A stretch of 64,000 nucleotides of DNA from Symbiodinium natans (lineage: Eukaryota > Sar > Dinophyceae > Suessiales > Symbiodiniaceae). Below are positions 1 through 9,976 of this stretch, one piece after another. The stretch's first letter is position 1. Each line of letters opens with the position of its first letter. The stretch lies in contig CAJNDS010002179.1 of the NCBI GenBank assembly GCA_905221605.1, forward strand, positions 472,001 through 536,000. Reading direction: 5' to 3'. The notes beneath the pieces are model-generated. The model worked only from the letters and a program-made list of their open reading frames with translations, ran no database searches and was not told the origin of the DNA. Made by a program: the position numbers and the translations under genes.

Positions 1-96
1 AGTCGACAAAACCAAAGCTTTGAGTCGGACAGGGAGGAAGAGGGGGGGGGGGGGGGGGCATGGACCCTTTTGGGTTCAGGGTTGAGGGTTGAGGGT

Positions 97-318
97 TTAG
101 GGTTTAGGGTTTAGGGTCTGTACATGCTGCCAACACCACGCCCGAGGCACGATGGTACCACATTGCGGGCAAGTACCTGGTTGGAAAGTCGGGCACAGGC
201 ACAAGGCACAGGGAAGGGACTTGGCATGCTTGCAGTGCGCCCAAGACAGGTCTGTGGTGACATCACTGGCACAACCACACAAGCGCCGGCCGAGCTTCAG
301 AAGCTCTCCAGGGCCCAC
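97..318 (-). CDS. putative Cys-rich exon, unidentified
   Basis: An open minus-strand frame of about 70 codons ends at a telomere-type block. It carries many cysteines, including CGCAS, CALCLC and TCPQCGT, which would suit a small zinc-binding fold, but no family is recognised. Neighbouring exons at 674-928 and 3482-5980 are also on the minus strand, which favours this strand. The plus strand is open over much of the same stretch, so the call stays weak. Confidence 0.3.
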   Translation of the reverse strand: MGPGELLKLGRRLCGCASDVTTDLSWAHCKHAKSLPCALCLCPTFQPGTCPQCGTIVPRAWCWQHVQTLNPKP

Positions 319-673
319 TGTGACCTGTCAGGCAGCTTTCACTGGAAGGATCGACCCCAAAATGGGTGTTTTCGAAATAGGGGTACCCTTTTTGGGGGGC
401 CTTTAAGTGGGGTCTACTCTCTTTGGTGCATTACAAAAAGGGGGTAAACCCTTCTTTTGTGAAAAAGCCCTATATTGCTCAAGAAGGAAAAGCCCAGTGC
501 CTCCAGCTGCAAGCCAGAACTTTCCAGCCCCGCTGTCGTCCCCTTTCCACCTCTAACTCCCTGGCCCTCGCCTCCACTGCCAGATGATGCCGGAAGCGGG
601 CAAAGAGGGGAAACCTTGGTTTAGGGTTTTTCCCCTCCTGCATCTAGGGTTTTGGGTTTAGGGATTTAAATGC

Positions 674-928
674 ACCGCGGATGTCAAGGTCTCTGCTGTC
701 AGAGGTCTTCGTGTTCAGGGTGAAAGACCCATGCGCCCTGCCCTCCGAGAAGTGGGCCTCAAGAGTACTGCCACAACTCAAGCGCAAACTGCCAAAGACC
801 TGAAATCCTTCGTTCCTACTGCAGGGCCGATGCTGCGATTCGGAGCACTACCATTTCGAGACCCAATTCGGGGACAGCAGACTCATAGTCCTTCGGGCAG
901 CCTCCATGCCTTCATACACGCCGAAAGA
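674..928 (-). CDS. two-exon gene fragment, unidentified
   Basis: Minus-strand exons 863-928 (22 codons) and about 674-799 join across a 63-nt GT-AG intron (800-862) with phase 0 on both sides and an AG|G acceptor. The first exon starts directly after a telomere-type block whose TTTAG would be the acceptor. The product reads SFGVYEGMEAARRT...SPNW, then VFGSLRLSCGSTLEAHFSEG. A GT donor candidate lies near 674, before another telomere-type block. No family is recognised. The opposite strand also has open frames (start at 679), so orientation rests on splice phase and on the minus-strand neighbours. Confidence 0.45.
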
Positions 929-1214
929 CTAAACCCTAAACCCTAAACCCTCAACCCTCAACCCTAAACCCTAACCCTTAACCCTTAACCCGAAACCCTA
1001 AACCCTAAACCCCCCGGTAAGCGGCCAAAGGTGCTTGGTTTCATCGACCTGGCCAGCGACGTCGAAAGGAATCCTGGGGCTTCTTCTACCCAAACCTATA
1101 CTCCCTTAGAACCTTCATAAACACAATGTTGTTTAATACCCTCTTGGGTTTTACATAAACAAAAATAATCCCCAAGGGGGATATAGAAACAAAGAGAGTT
1201 TTTAGGGCTTAGGG

Positions 1215-1318
1215 CTTGGGGTGTTCCCCCTTCTACTATCAGTCTTTAAATAGGGAGGATACTAGGGGGTACTCTAATCCCTATAAAGGACTGCTCGTAT
1301 ACGGGGGAACATCCCAAC
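1215..1318. mobile_element. family A inverted-repeat element (MITE-like)
   Basis: Terminal inverted repeats TTGGGGTGTTCCCCC and GGGGGAACATCCCAA enclose about 75 bp. Inner motifs CAGTC(T/C)TTAA and AGGACTGCT are inverted relative to each other. Related copies lie at 4979, 17183, 17621, 25420, 26571 and 42662. It is too small to code for a transposase. Confidence 0.75.
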
Positions 1319-1553
1319 TTAGGGTGTTAGGGCCTGGAGGTTGTTTTACCACCCTCGCTGACCTCTCGGCCACACCGTGCGTAGGGTTTAGGGTTTAGGG
1401 GCAGGGTTGAGAGTGTACATGTCTAGGGAGGAGGGCTGAGAACCAAAACGCGACATGCTCGTGTAAGACTAGGTCCAAGCCTTTCCGCACACATGGCCTT
1501 GCGTGGGTATCGCCAGATTTACGTCTTGCTAAACCCTAAACCCGAATCTTGAG

Positions 1554-1796
1554 TGTTGACTTGCATGTTGCGGTAGACTCAGTAGACTTTGAGAAGGTTG
1601 GTGTGCTCGCAGTCAAAGCTGTGGCGACCCATGTGGCCCCCAACACAGCTTCCCCCACAGAATCCTGCGAGACATCTGGCCGGGTAGATAGAGTGCTCTC
1701 GACAGGGCGCTGTTGAAAGAGGGCTGAAGGCTTTTGTCAATGAGGTGGAGGGCGACTTGGATGACTGCGTGCTCAAATGCTGGCGGTGGTTGAATT
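1554..1796. other. coding-like island, strand undecided
   Basis: The plus strand has a long frame that shifts by one base near 1713 and ends at TAA near 1796. The minus strand is open without a break for 65 codons (1579-1776). Neither product resembles a family I know. Minus-strand neighbours favour the minus reading, but the plus frame has the more protein-like composition. Confidence 0.25.
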
Positions 1797-1886
1797 AAAG
1801 CTCTGCTGATTTCGAGGGTGTTGTTTCTGCGAATGCTCCTGGCACCGCATTCTCACATGCCTCTCCAGTGCACTCTTGCAGCAGCG

Positions 1887-2046
1887 CAGTGCGCAGTGCG
1901 CAGTGCGCAGTGCGCAGTGCCAACCTTTCGGCCGCGTTACTTTGCGGCGCGGTTGTGACATATTGCTTGTGCGAGTGGCTTGAGCCCCGTGCGTGTCGAA
2001 TTCGGGGTGTGGGGCTCTTGGCGGCAGCAACAACAGCAACAACAAC
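1887..2046. repeat. short tandem repeats (GTGCGCA)n and CAA/CAG-rich tract
   Basis: About four tandem copies of GCAGTGC lie at 1887-1920, and an AACAACAGCAACAACAAC tract at about 2026-2046. Both fall between coding-like islands. An open plus frame at 1993-2190 passes through the second tract. Confidence 0.6.
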
Positions 2047-2189
2047 CGGAGGGTTTGGGAGGGGTTTGGGGTAAACCTGTCAGAGCTAGCTGCAAGCTCC
2101 CAAAACCCGACGCATGCGCCCAATCCCTGCCTCGAGAAAGAACAGCTTCAAACAAAACAACAGCTTGTACATGTCGAACTTAGGGTTTA

Positions 2190-3480
2190 GGGTTTAGGGA
2201 TTCATCCCACCCGTGTCGCAAGCGTTTACAGAAGAGCCTCAGTTCAGACTGGGATCTTACATGGCTTCGGGCGGGCCGTAGGGTGGCACTCAAAGCAAGT
2301 AAACCCAGCACCAAAACCCCCAAGGTGTAAATCGGAATGACCAAACAAGCAACAGTGCCTCAGATGCCCTCCCTACTCTCCCTTGAAAACTCCCGATCCC
2401 TCCCCCTTGCTGCCGGCCTGCCTCTCACCATAAGTCAGTATGCAGAACCAACGAGTGTAAGACGACTAGGGGATAGGGTTTAGGGTTTAGGGTTTAGAGT
2501 TTACTTTCTATTCTTTGGAGGACTTCGGGGGCAGCTGCCCTGCTGCCCTGCCACACGTGATGCACACGCATTCGTAACAGTAATAATAACAGCTTCAGCA
2601 GAGTAAGCGTTGTTTAGTAAGTAGTGCCAAGTACAGAGTTTTTAGCACTTAGTAAATGGGGAGTAAACCAAGTAGTCATCGTAGCAACAAGAACAGTCGC
2701 CAGCTACTTGCATTCTCTAGCCCTCCGTCAAACTACTCTCCCATTTTTCTTCTCTAGTGGCGAAAACCCATACTCTTCTGCACAGCGAAGAGAGGAAACC
2801 TGCTGGCCCGCTGGTCTGTCCAGTCCGGTCGGCAAAGTGAGGCCCCGCTCCACCCCCCCCCCCCTCCTTCCACTGCACCCCCGGTGCTCTCTCTCTCTCT
2901 CTCTCTACGGCCACTCGCTCCAGCTGTCAGACGCGCAGCCTCAAAATCCCGACAGTCTCTTGCAACTTGGTCGGTCCAAGAGTCCAGGGCACTTCAGGCG
3001 CAGAGTCCAAGATTGGCCGAAGCTTCCTTGAACGGTTGCAGGGCGGGGGGGGTTGGGATTTGAGTTTGTAAGGTCCACGTGAGCTCATGGACGGGTCCAA
3101 ATTCGTAGATATGGCTTGGTAACTTCCGGACGCTCGGGCCAAGATGCGGCAGTACAGCGATAGACGGGACCCGACGACCCGCAGCATAGTGGCAGTATAG
3201 CAGTATGGCAATATAGCAGTATAGCAGTATAGAAGCATAGCAGCAGCAGCAGGAGGAGGAGTAGTAGTAGGTAGAACAGGAGTGGTCGTGGTAGTGGTAG
3301 TGGGTAGTCATAGCAATACTAAATGCAGCTCATGATTCCCATCCGGCTGTCGAACATGCGTTGCTGGCATGCAGAGCTGCTCATGCCTAGGCAGTCTGAA
3401 CCAAACTTCTCTGTTCCAGAGCCTATGAACCTTCTGCAGGTTCCGGGCTTGTTTGGGGCTTGATGGAATCAGGGTTACCT
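2190..3480. other. no firm gene; coding-like fragments and simple repeats
   Basis: Two overlapping plus frames are open at 2195-2320, and minus frames are open at about 2740-2880 and 2990-3150. A telomere-type block sits at 2474-2498, (CT)n at 2888-2907 and TAG-rich tracts at 3184-3310. The 3' exons of the JmjC gene should lie in this stretch. A minus-strand segment near 3340-3400 reads LCMPATHVRQPDG, faintly like the family's distal-histidine region, but I cannot call it. Confidence 0.35.
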
Positions 3481-3481
3481 G

Positions 3482-5980
3482 TCAGTATGTCCAAAAATAG
3501 CGGTTGGCGCACTGATGTCCAAGAGTTTCGGCAAGATACAAGAAGGGTGCGCTCGCGGGCGGCATGAGGGTGAAGATCTTCCTTGGCTTCTTGCGTGTTG
3601 GATCCAGCATGGGCCGGCAAAGGCGCTCGAGGCTGACTTAACCACTTCAGTCCAAGGAGCTCACCCCGCACTACCAAGTAGAGATTCTCGTAAGGATCCT
3701 CGCAGTGGGTGAGGGCGGGGGGGGGGGGGGGGGGGGGGGGGGGGAAGGGGGGTACCCCTGGGTAAAAGCTGAGGACGACTCCTTGTGGCACGATGAAACC
3801 GACTGCTCGTCGCCTATCCACAAATTCACGGCCTCCGGCTCGTTGCCGAATGCCTCCCAGACAATAGGAGGAAGCATACTTTGGCCATGGGGATGAGCTC
3901 AGCCGGGGAATTGCTTGGGTTGAAAACACTCCCGACTCCCGAGACATGCAAGCACTTTCCTCAAGGCGTCATTCGCCAGGTTAATGCTCTGTCGTCCGTT
4001 TGCGTGCATGACGGACGCAAGTGTGTGTGTGTGTGTATCTACTTCCAAGAGCTGGGACAACGGCCTCCTGCGCGAGGGGTATCACAGCCGGAACATCCGA
4101 TAGCAGACTGGGAAACTCCTCTCGCAAGGAGTCGTTCTGCCTCAGGGCGGCTTACAGTACGGGGCGAAAGCAAGATGCATGGGGCCCTGTAAACTCACCA
4201 AACAATAGTTAAATGTAGACCCTGCGCCTCATAATTCATGCTTAAACATGCGAAGGCCGAAGCTCTTGGCTGCATCCCCATAGGCCTGGAAAGATACAGA
4301 ACATCTCCGGCGCTCCCGGCGCGGAGGTGCCCGAGAAACTCGCCAAAGCACATGCTCTCCTGCCACGGTGATGCCTATTTTTTTCCGGATGTGTTCGGGC
4401 CCTGAAGGTTAATTGTACATGGATGTGCAACGCCTACTACTTCTTTTAGACCAACTGGGAGATACGGCACATGCCCCGACATGACGACGTCTGAAGCATG
4501 CTTGAAATAAGGAGCATACCTTAAACCATATTAAGGATCCCTAGACGGTCCCTAGATTATATAAGGTATACTGTATCCCCTGCCTCCGCAATCTGTGACT
4601 GACTTAGCCCCGTCTCACAATAGGCAGAATCCTCAAACCATGGGTCGACGTCAACTCCCCAATTGTATAAGGCCACAAGACATCGTGGACGTGTCCAACA
4701 GACATGTCTCGACTCCAGGAAGAAAACTACAAAACATCTCGAAAACAAATTTCCCAACCTTAACACACACCCAAATACTCTCATCCTTACCATCCCCAAC
4801 CCCCCCCCCCCCCCCCCCCGCCCCCACGAAAAACAAAGGTGCCCTAAACCGCTATGGGACTGGGAAAAGCACCCGCAACTCAAAAACGGCCGGAACCCTG
4901 TACGTCGACGAGCCAAGGCTCAGGCAGCTCTGAGATCAGCAACCCTAAGCCCACTTAGCTCTATTAAGGGTTTAGGGTTGGGATGTTCCCCCCCTTGTAC
5001 TAACAGTCCTTAAAAGGGATCAGAGCCAGGGGTACTATGACTGTTAGTATGAACATCAAGTCCGTTTCCTTTCCAACCCTAAACCCTAAACCCTAAACCC
5101 TAAACCCTAAACCCTAAAACCCTAAAACCCTGCAAGTCCATGACCTACCCGGCCTCCAGAGGCTGCACAAAGCGGCCGTGGCTATCCACGGAGTCAGCGC
5201 GGCCGTCGGGAGTCCTCGGGTATGACGGCTTAGGGTTTAGGGTTTAGGGTTTAGGGTTTAGGGTTTAGGGTTTAGGGTTTAGGGCTTCAGGGTTTAGGAT
5301 TTGTAGGGTTTAGGGTTTGCGCTTAGGGTTTAGGCTGCTTAGGGTTTTCACGGTTTAGGGTTTCAGGGTTTCAGGCTGCATTTTTGCCACCCGCCTACTA
5401 GCCACGCACTGCCCTAACTCTCGCTCGAAGTGGGGGTAGCCTTTTAGGCCTCCCTGCCACCCTAAACCCCAAACCCTAATCCCTAAAATGTGAAAGTCGG
5501 ATCTTGTAAGACGTGCCTCACATCCCAAGCATTGCGATTTGGGTCTCTTGTGCCTTGTGGAATGGAAGGCCGCCTAAACCCTAAACCCTTTTCTTTGCAT
5601 CAACCCTATAAACCCTATGAACCCTAAACCCTCCACCCTATACCCTACAAAGCCGGGGCGCACATTCACGGAGACCTGTGCGTCCCCTGCAACAGACAGG
5701 AGGTGATCGTCGCTCCACTTTGTCAGGCAGGGCCACTCGTCCTCCTGAGTGCTACATGCTACAGCAGCTGAAGACTCTAATGTAATTCGTTCCTTTTGGG
5801 GGGGTATACTATAAGCTTTGATATCCTTAATGGAAAATACATGACGGGCCCCAAAAGGAACTACATTAGAGTCGACCTGGAAAATCTTGCGCCCAAGTGC
5901 GATCATGGAACTGAAAGATCCGTCAGCACAACCGGCTGCGATAAGGCCACAAAATCTCGGAGAAACTCCTGAGCTCTAGC
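3482..5980 (-). CDS. JMJD7-like JmjC domain 2OG-Fe(II) oxygenase, multi-exon
   Basis: Minus-strand exons, in order: 5912 to about 5980, 5662-5744, 5154-5214, 4286-4359, 4065-4140, 3782-3853, 3663-3698, 3589 to at most 3482. All internal phases agree. The product follows JMJD7-family landmarks: FLRDFVALSQPVV; WPCLTKW; GDAQVSVNVTPDGRAD; FVQPLEESMCFGEFL; VLYLSRQNDSL; EAFGNEPEAVNLWIG; then HKDPYENLYLVVRG, which holds the HxD iron-binding pair; then KIFTLMPP. Known members hydroxylate lysines on translation GTPases such as DRG proteins; that role here is inferred. The distal His exon was not found, and the last exon probably ends before the TGA at 3482. Introns: GT at 5911; GC at 5661, 5153, 4285 and 4064; GA at 3781 and 3662. 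Several carry telomere blocks, inverted-repeat elements or homopolymers. Confidence 0.85.
3717..3744. repeat. poly-G/poly-C run inside a GA-AG intron
   Basis: About 28 consecutive G on the plus strand. It occupies a third of the 83-nt intron 3699-3781 of the JMJD7-like gene, so on the sense strand it is a C-tract upstream of the acceptor. Confidence 0.85.
4021..4036. repeat. (GT)n microsatellite in an intron
   Basis: Eight GT units lie within intron 3854-4064 (GC donor) of the JMJD7-like gene. Confidence 0.8.
4507..4580. mobile_element. family B inverted-repeat element, inside an intron
   Basis: It has the family B core: ATACCTTAAACCATATTAAGGATCC, then an inverted TATAAGGTATACTGTA. The outer ends with AGAGAGCCC seen in other copies are missing. 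It lies in the 794-nt GC-AG intron of the JMJD7-like gene. Confidence 0.6.
4799..4819. repeat. poly-C run
   Basis: About 19-20 consecutive C within intron 4360-5153 of the JMJD7-like gene. Confidence 0.85.
4979..5060. mobile_element. family A element, 3' end eroded, inside an intron
   Basis: The 5' repeat TTGGGATGTTCCCCC and the inner motif AACAGTCCTTAA are intact. The 3' end keeps only CTGTTAGTATGAACATCAAG. A telomere-type unit abuts the 5' end. It sits in intron 4360-5153. Confidence 0.65.
5076..5130. repeat. interstitial telomere-type block in an intron
   Basis: About seven CCCTAAA units (plus strand) shading into CCCTAAAA variants, just downstream of exon 5154-5214 of the JMJD7-like gene and inside its intron. 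Confidence 0.9.
5230..5375. repeat. interstitial telomere-type block in an intron
   Basis: Eight or so perfect TTTAGGG units followed by decayed ones (TTCAGGG, TTTGCGC). It lies in intron 5215-5661 between the exons reading GDAQVSVNV and TPDGRAD, so a telomere-repeat block within an intron is placed by homology on both sides. Confidence 0.9.
5773..5873. mobile_element. family I inverted-repeat element forming most of an intron
   Basis: GACTCTAATGTA...TTCCTTTTGGGG is matched by CCCCAAAAGGAACTACATT...GAGTC. The 101-bp element takes up most of the 167-nt GT-AG intron 5745-5911 of the JMJD7-like gene. No second copy was noticed in the window. Confidence 0.7.
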
Positions 5981-6079
5981 AGGGGCTGGGCTTCTAGCAA
6001 GGGCTGGGTTTCATGGCTCATAGGGTTTAGGGGTGCTGAGGGGTCCTGAGGGAGAGGCAAGGGGCTGGAGAAGGGTTCT

Positions 6080-6461
6080 TCAAGCCTCTGCGCTTGCAGA
6101 AGCCAATTGTGCACCAACAACCGGACTCTTAAGAAGAAGACTCTCCAAAATCCTGTTATACTGTCTCCAGCTCCCCCCCTGAACCCTAAACCCTTTTTGC
6201 AGCAGGCTTGCGTGGGTCCTCGCCTGGATCAGGCTATCGCTCTCCGAGCTGACAGCACTAACTGAAACCGTCTTGCGCAGAAAAAAGTCTAGCTTTTCGA
6301 CGCTGTGTCTTGGCAGCAAAACCCTAAACCCTAAACCCTAAACCCTTCTAATTTCTCATGCTTGCTTTTGCTGAAGGCGGGCGAGGTGCGGCCGTCGTCA
6401 GTTGCGTCACATTCCTCCGTGGCACCTCCCTGGCCACACACGCCACTGTCTGAGCTGCTTC
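6080..6461 (-). CDS. coding-like minus segments upstream of the JmjC gene
   Basis: One frame (about 6345-6461) reads SSDSGVCGQGGATEECD... Another (6080-6319) reads KLDFFLRKTVSVSA..., then RILESLLLKSPVVG, to a stop at 6080. The second frame runs through one telomere-type unit without a stop. They could be 5' exons of the JMJD7-like gene or the end of another gene. No family recognised. Confidence 0.35.
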
Positions 6462-6573
6462 CCAGAGAGCCTAATGCACCTTAAATAAGGAATATACCTT
6501 CTTGAACCATATTAAGGATCCTTATATAATTAAAGGTATACTCCTTGATTAAAGGGTATTGGGCTCTCTGGGT
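6462..6573. mobile_element. family B inverted-repeat element, near-complete
   Basis: Outer ends CCAGAGAGCC(T)AAT and ATTGGGCTCTCTGGG, then AAGGAATATACCTT and AAAGGTATACTCCTT, around AAGGATCC. Other copies lie at 30788, 36166, 40091, 40237, 45731, 59660 and 63866. Confidence 0.75.
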
Positions 6574-7096
6574 TCTAGTTGGTATGCACACTTTTGGTCT
6601 GACAGTGTCGTCGTCATTAAATTAGTTCTACTGGTTGTACGACTTCTCCTTATCGTCCTCACTGAGGATTTAAGACTGTTCCTTCGCTTAGAAGCAAAGC
6701 CCTCCACCGACAACCCATACCGACCCTCATCGAACACCCTAACCACATAATTATCAACCCTGAACTATAAGTGCAGCTGCCATGGGGGCGCCTGGGGCGC
6801 CAGAAGTTACGGATGTTCCGCGCCAAACGTGTCAGGCTTCTGTGTGAGGCGGCTGGCCTTAAGTTTTGAGCCCCCCCCCCCCCCCCGAAAATAGAGACAT
6901 CCCCCGCTCAAACCCAAAACCCTCATGCAAACCCTATACCCTAAAAACCAAATTAATCCCCAAGACCTAAAACCTGCAACCCGTAAAGCCTTGAAAAACC
7001 CTAAGCAAAACCCACACAAAACCTTGAAAACCCTGAGCTCTAAACCGTTTAAGCCGGTGCAGACCCTAAAACCGTAAAACCCAAAACCCCTAAACC

Positions 7097-7690
7097 CTAA
7101 ATCCTAAACCCCCCACCACCCCGGAGGGCGCACCGGGGTACCCGGATTATGGGGGGAGGGGCGGGGGTTGGGAGGGCAGGACGCTGCGCCACATACGGAC
7201 CTAATTCGCTTATTTCCCTACTAAGTAAGAACCAGTAGGTCTTGTCTACGGTACTCGTGCGACTATGGTGATAACTGACGGAACGTCGACTTTGCAAAAG
7301 TCCCAATGTCTGCTGGAATTTGTTTGCTTGAGAGTCGAATCCTTGCTTACGGATTCCATCTGATATGCTGCAGCCAAAGAGTCCGTGCTTTACGCAGGGA
7401 AGCCCCATACCCAGCGCCATCCATGGCAGGCTGGTCAGAACTGCGTGTTCATCTGACAACCCCCTTCTCCGAGGTACGCTGGACTAGACACGGATTTGGC
7501 TGAAGGCCGCACTGTCACAAGCTGCACCTAACTGCCTAACTGCACGGGTGATCATGTCCTTGCAGGGTCTAGGGTAAGGAATCGAACCAAGAACTAGCCA
7601 GCAACATATGTCCACAGCCTGCTTGCTCTGAGCTGTCAGCGCGGAAACCCTGAAAACCTTAATCTCCTCAAGCCCATGGTGCTGTTTTTG
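7097..7690 (-). CDS. unidentified minus-strand gene fragment
   Basis: Two adjacent minus frames look coding. The upstream one (about 7500-7690) reads SALTAQSKQAVDICCW... and RAVRQLGAACDSAAF. The other (7300-7475 best part, open to 7097) reads DEHAVLTSLPWMALG..., CSISDGIRKQGFDSQ. A short intron or a frameshift must separate them near 7480-7500. No known domain is visible, and the tail into the telomere-type block at 7086-7110 is probably not coding. Confidence 0.4.
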
Positions 7691-7944
7691 AACCCACCCG
7701 GGTCTCGCAGAACCCCGAGCCCCCTTGAACCTCGAGACCCTCGAACTTTTTTTAAGCTCAGACCTAAAGATGCGAAGTCTCAGAAGCGAGGAAATTCTGA
7801 TAGACACAAAAAAAACTCAACACCCCCACGACCCCACGAAAAACGCCTAGATCTTGAATCTGCAAACCCTTTGCGTTGCAAACCCTAAACCCTAAACCTC
7901 CCAACATGGCCGGGTACATCCCAGCCTCCCAAGCCCAAACATCC

Positions 7945-8050
7945 GACATTAGGGGTCCCTTATTGGGGTCCTTATCAGATGGGGATCCTACTCTTTGGGG
8001 ATCTGTGTGAGGGGTCCCCTATTTTCGTAAACCCCTGTTTCGGGAACCCA
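7945..8050. mobile_element. family K inverted-repeat element
   Basis: AGGGGTCCCTTATTGGGGTCC is matched by GGGGTCCCCTATTTTCG and a GTAAACCCCTGTTTCGGGAACCC end. Related elements lie at 18067, 35044, 48186, 54429 and 57003. Confidence 0.5.
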
Positions 8051-8297
8051 AGAAACCAAGCCTGTACCAGCCCTTTTGCGTCCGGGCTTGTGGCGTCGGC
8101 CGGAAACTCCAAAGCACACGCCAAACAAAACACCACACCCTAAACCCTAGACCTCGCGCTCTTTCTCTGTCTTTCTTGGGGCCTGGGGCAAGCCCCCGCA
8201 CTCTCTCTCCCTCCCTCTCTGCCTTCCTCCCAGGCATTCGAGATGTCAAGCCGATCCTGAACCCTAAACCCTAAACCCTAAACCCTAGAACCTCCAA

Positions 8298-8388
8298 GAA
8301 CCCTCCAGGTGTGCCTTGTGCTCCTGCAGCTCCCAGCCTTTCGGCTGGCGCTTCGTGGCCGCTTGGCGCTCCAAGCTGGCCGAGGTGG
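8298..8388 (-). CDS. putative exon, helical/basic segment
   Basis: The minus frame SLERQAATKRQPKGWELQEH...HLEG looks like a charged helix. It sits between a long telomere-type block (8391-8473, upstream) and another one, with a GT donor candidate GAGG|GTTCTT. Family unknown. Confidence 0.4.
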
Positions 8389-8390
8389 GT

Positions 8391-8473
8391 TTAGGGTTTA
8401 GGGTTTAGGGTTTAGGGTTTAGGGTTTAGGGTTTAGGGTTTAGGGTTTAGGGTTTAGGGTTTAGGGTTTAGGG
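8391..8473. repeat. interstitial telomere-type block
   Basis: About twelve perfect TTTAGGG units ending directly at a family G element. Confidence 0.95.
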
Positions 8474-8570
8474 TTGCTTAAGAACCCCAAAAGAATGAGA
8501 AATAATAATCCCTATATTGCCCTTAATAAGGAAGAGCTGCTTTAGTTTTTTCGGGGTTCTTAAGCAAGTA
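8472..8570. mobile_element. family G inverted-repeat element
   Basis: TTGCTTAAGAACCCC and GGGGTTCTTAAGCAA form the ends, with the inner ATCCCTATATTGCCCTTAATAAGGAAG. Copies lie at 11021 (an intron), 23115, 32064, 36463 and 58111. Confidence 0.75.
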
Positions 8571-8699
8571 GCAGTAAAGACACGAGCTTCACCTACGAAC
8601 CAAACGCTCTCTTCCCTAAACAACCCTAACCTCCCCCCCCCCCGCCCATCACTGTGCCTTCAATGAAAAAAAGGGTTTCGAATGTTATAGCAGTAGTAG

Positions 8700-9012
8700 A
8701 GAGGGCGTGTATGACCCCAATTTTAGGGTGCATTTGATTGCAAGGGAGATAGAAAACAAAACTGCTCACATGAAGTCGGCTTCAACCGCCCTTCAAGTCT
8801 GCAGCCCGGGAGCTCAACGAAAGGGTTTAGGGCTTATATTATAGGGTTTAGGGTTTAGGGTTTAGGGAGCCCACCCTGAACCCAAAACCCCCAAAACCCG
8901 AAGCCCCTCCTTCAACCTGGTCAGCCCTGCAACCCCTGCAAGGACTCACCTGCCTCCGGAGCAGCCCAAGAGCCGCGCGCCCTGGGCCGAGCAAGAGGAC
9001 CTTGGCCCATTT
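8700..9012 (-). CDS. two putative minus exons
   Basis: Exon at about 8950-9012 reads KMGQGPLARPRARGSW... and ends in a consensus donor GCAG|GTGAGTCC at 8949. A second frame (about 8735-8825) reads FVELPGCRLEGRLKPTSCEQ and runs to a TAA near 8725. Telomere-type units (8820-8870) lie between them. Family unknown. Confidence 0.4.
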
Positions 9013-9493
9013 TCGGGAAACCCCAAACCCTAAATCCTAAATCCTAAGCCCTAAACCCTCAACCCTAAGCAAAAAGGTTAAGCCTTCAATTATAATTGGA
9101 TTTTCTATACAGTGACTTCCGGAACCCTAAACCCTAAAACCCTAAAACCCTAAACCTTAAACCCTAAACCCTAAGCAAAAAGGTTCAGCCTTCAATCAAT
9201 AATAGGATTATATATACCCCGAAGGATAAAAGGCTACCTACTCAGCTACTCAGGTCTGCCTTTATTTCTTCGGATTTTGCCAACCGCACTGCCCACGCTC
9301 TCACGCCGCTCTTCTTTTTTTGGGCTTAGGATTCGGGTTGAGGCGGTTATTAGCGGTTTTTGAAAGGGTTTCTGGAGGGTTTAGAGGGTTTACAGAAGAT
9401 GGTCTAGGGCCTTTGGAGGTTGCAGGTCCTGTTTTGCAACATCTGCTTCAGGGGTCTCAAGCTCCCCAAACAGGAGAGTGTTTGGGTTTAGGG

Positions 9494-9519
9494 CTTCGAC
9501 TCTCTCACGCTCGCGCACA
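9494..9519. repeat. dispersed GTGAGAG-TCGAA motif joined to a telomere unit
   Basis: On the minus strand TGTGCGCGAGCGTGAGAG runs into AGTCGAAGCCCTAAACCC. Close relatives lie at 11588, 11763 and 42598. The GTGAGAG part would make a strong splice donor. Confidence 0.5.
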
Positions 9520-9976
9520 GGCGGGCAAGGCACACCAGCTCAGTCCAACTGACTACACTGACTACACTAGGGACGGATCTCTGCACATATGAGAGCTGAC
9601 AACTTACTTCCAATCTGGCTGAGCTAACCCCAGACTTCTAAAGTATTGTGTTGTTCCGTAAGCTATGAGTCGTGAACTCTCCACGCCAGAGCACGAAACT
9701 GAGGTCCAGGCAGCTACAGCCTTGGCGCGGGGAAATTATTGAATGACTCTAGCGGGGCTCAGAAATGCAATCTCGTGGCACCATGAAGGGTGGCGGGGTG
9801 ATGACGACATGGAACTAGCGCAACTTTCTTTGCACATCAAAGCCGGCCAACTGGGAACGACAGCAGAGCTGCTCAAACAGAGGACCGCGGAAGCCAGCGC
9901 AACAGCTAAGTTCATTCCCAAGAGCCCTGATTTACACAGTGCCCATGTTCCGCTGGCATGGATGGAGATCCTAATC

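Noticed and set aside
1035-1090. A plus frame reading DVERNPG, close to the 2A ribosome-skipping motif
   Set aside because: The final proline of the motif is absent, the frame is short, no long upstream or downstream reading frame joins it, and neighbours suggest the gene here is on the minus strand.
5131-5220. A plausible plus-strand exon (HDLPGLQRLHKAAVAIHG)
   Set aside because: The opposite strand encodes TPDGRADSVDSHGRFVQPLE in phase with the rest of the JMJD7-like protein, so the plus frame is an antisense shadow.
7566-7650. Possible tRNA on the minus strand (GGTTCGATTCC and CAGCTCAGAG motifs)
   Set aside because: No matching acceptor stem or anticodon arm could be folded, and the stretch reads as part of an open minus frame.
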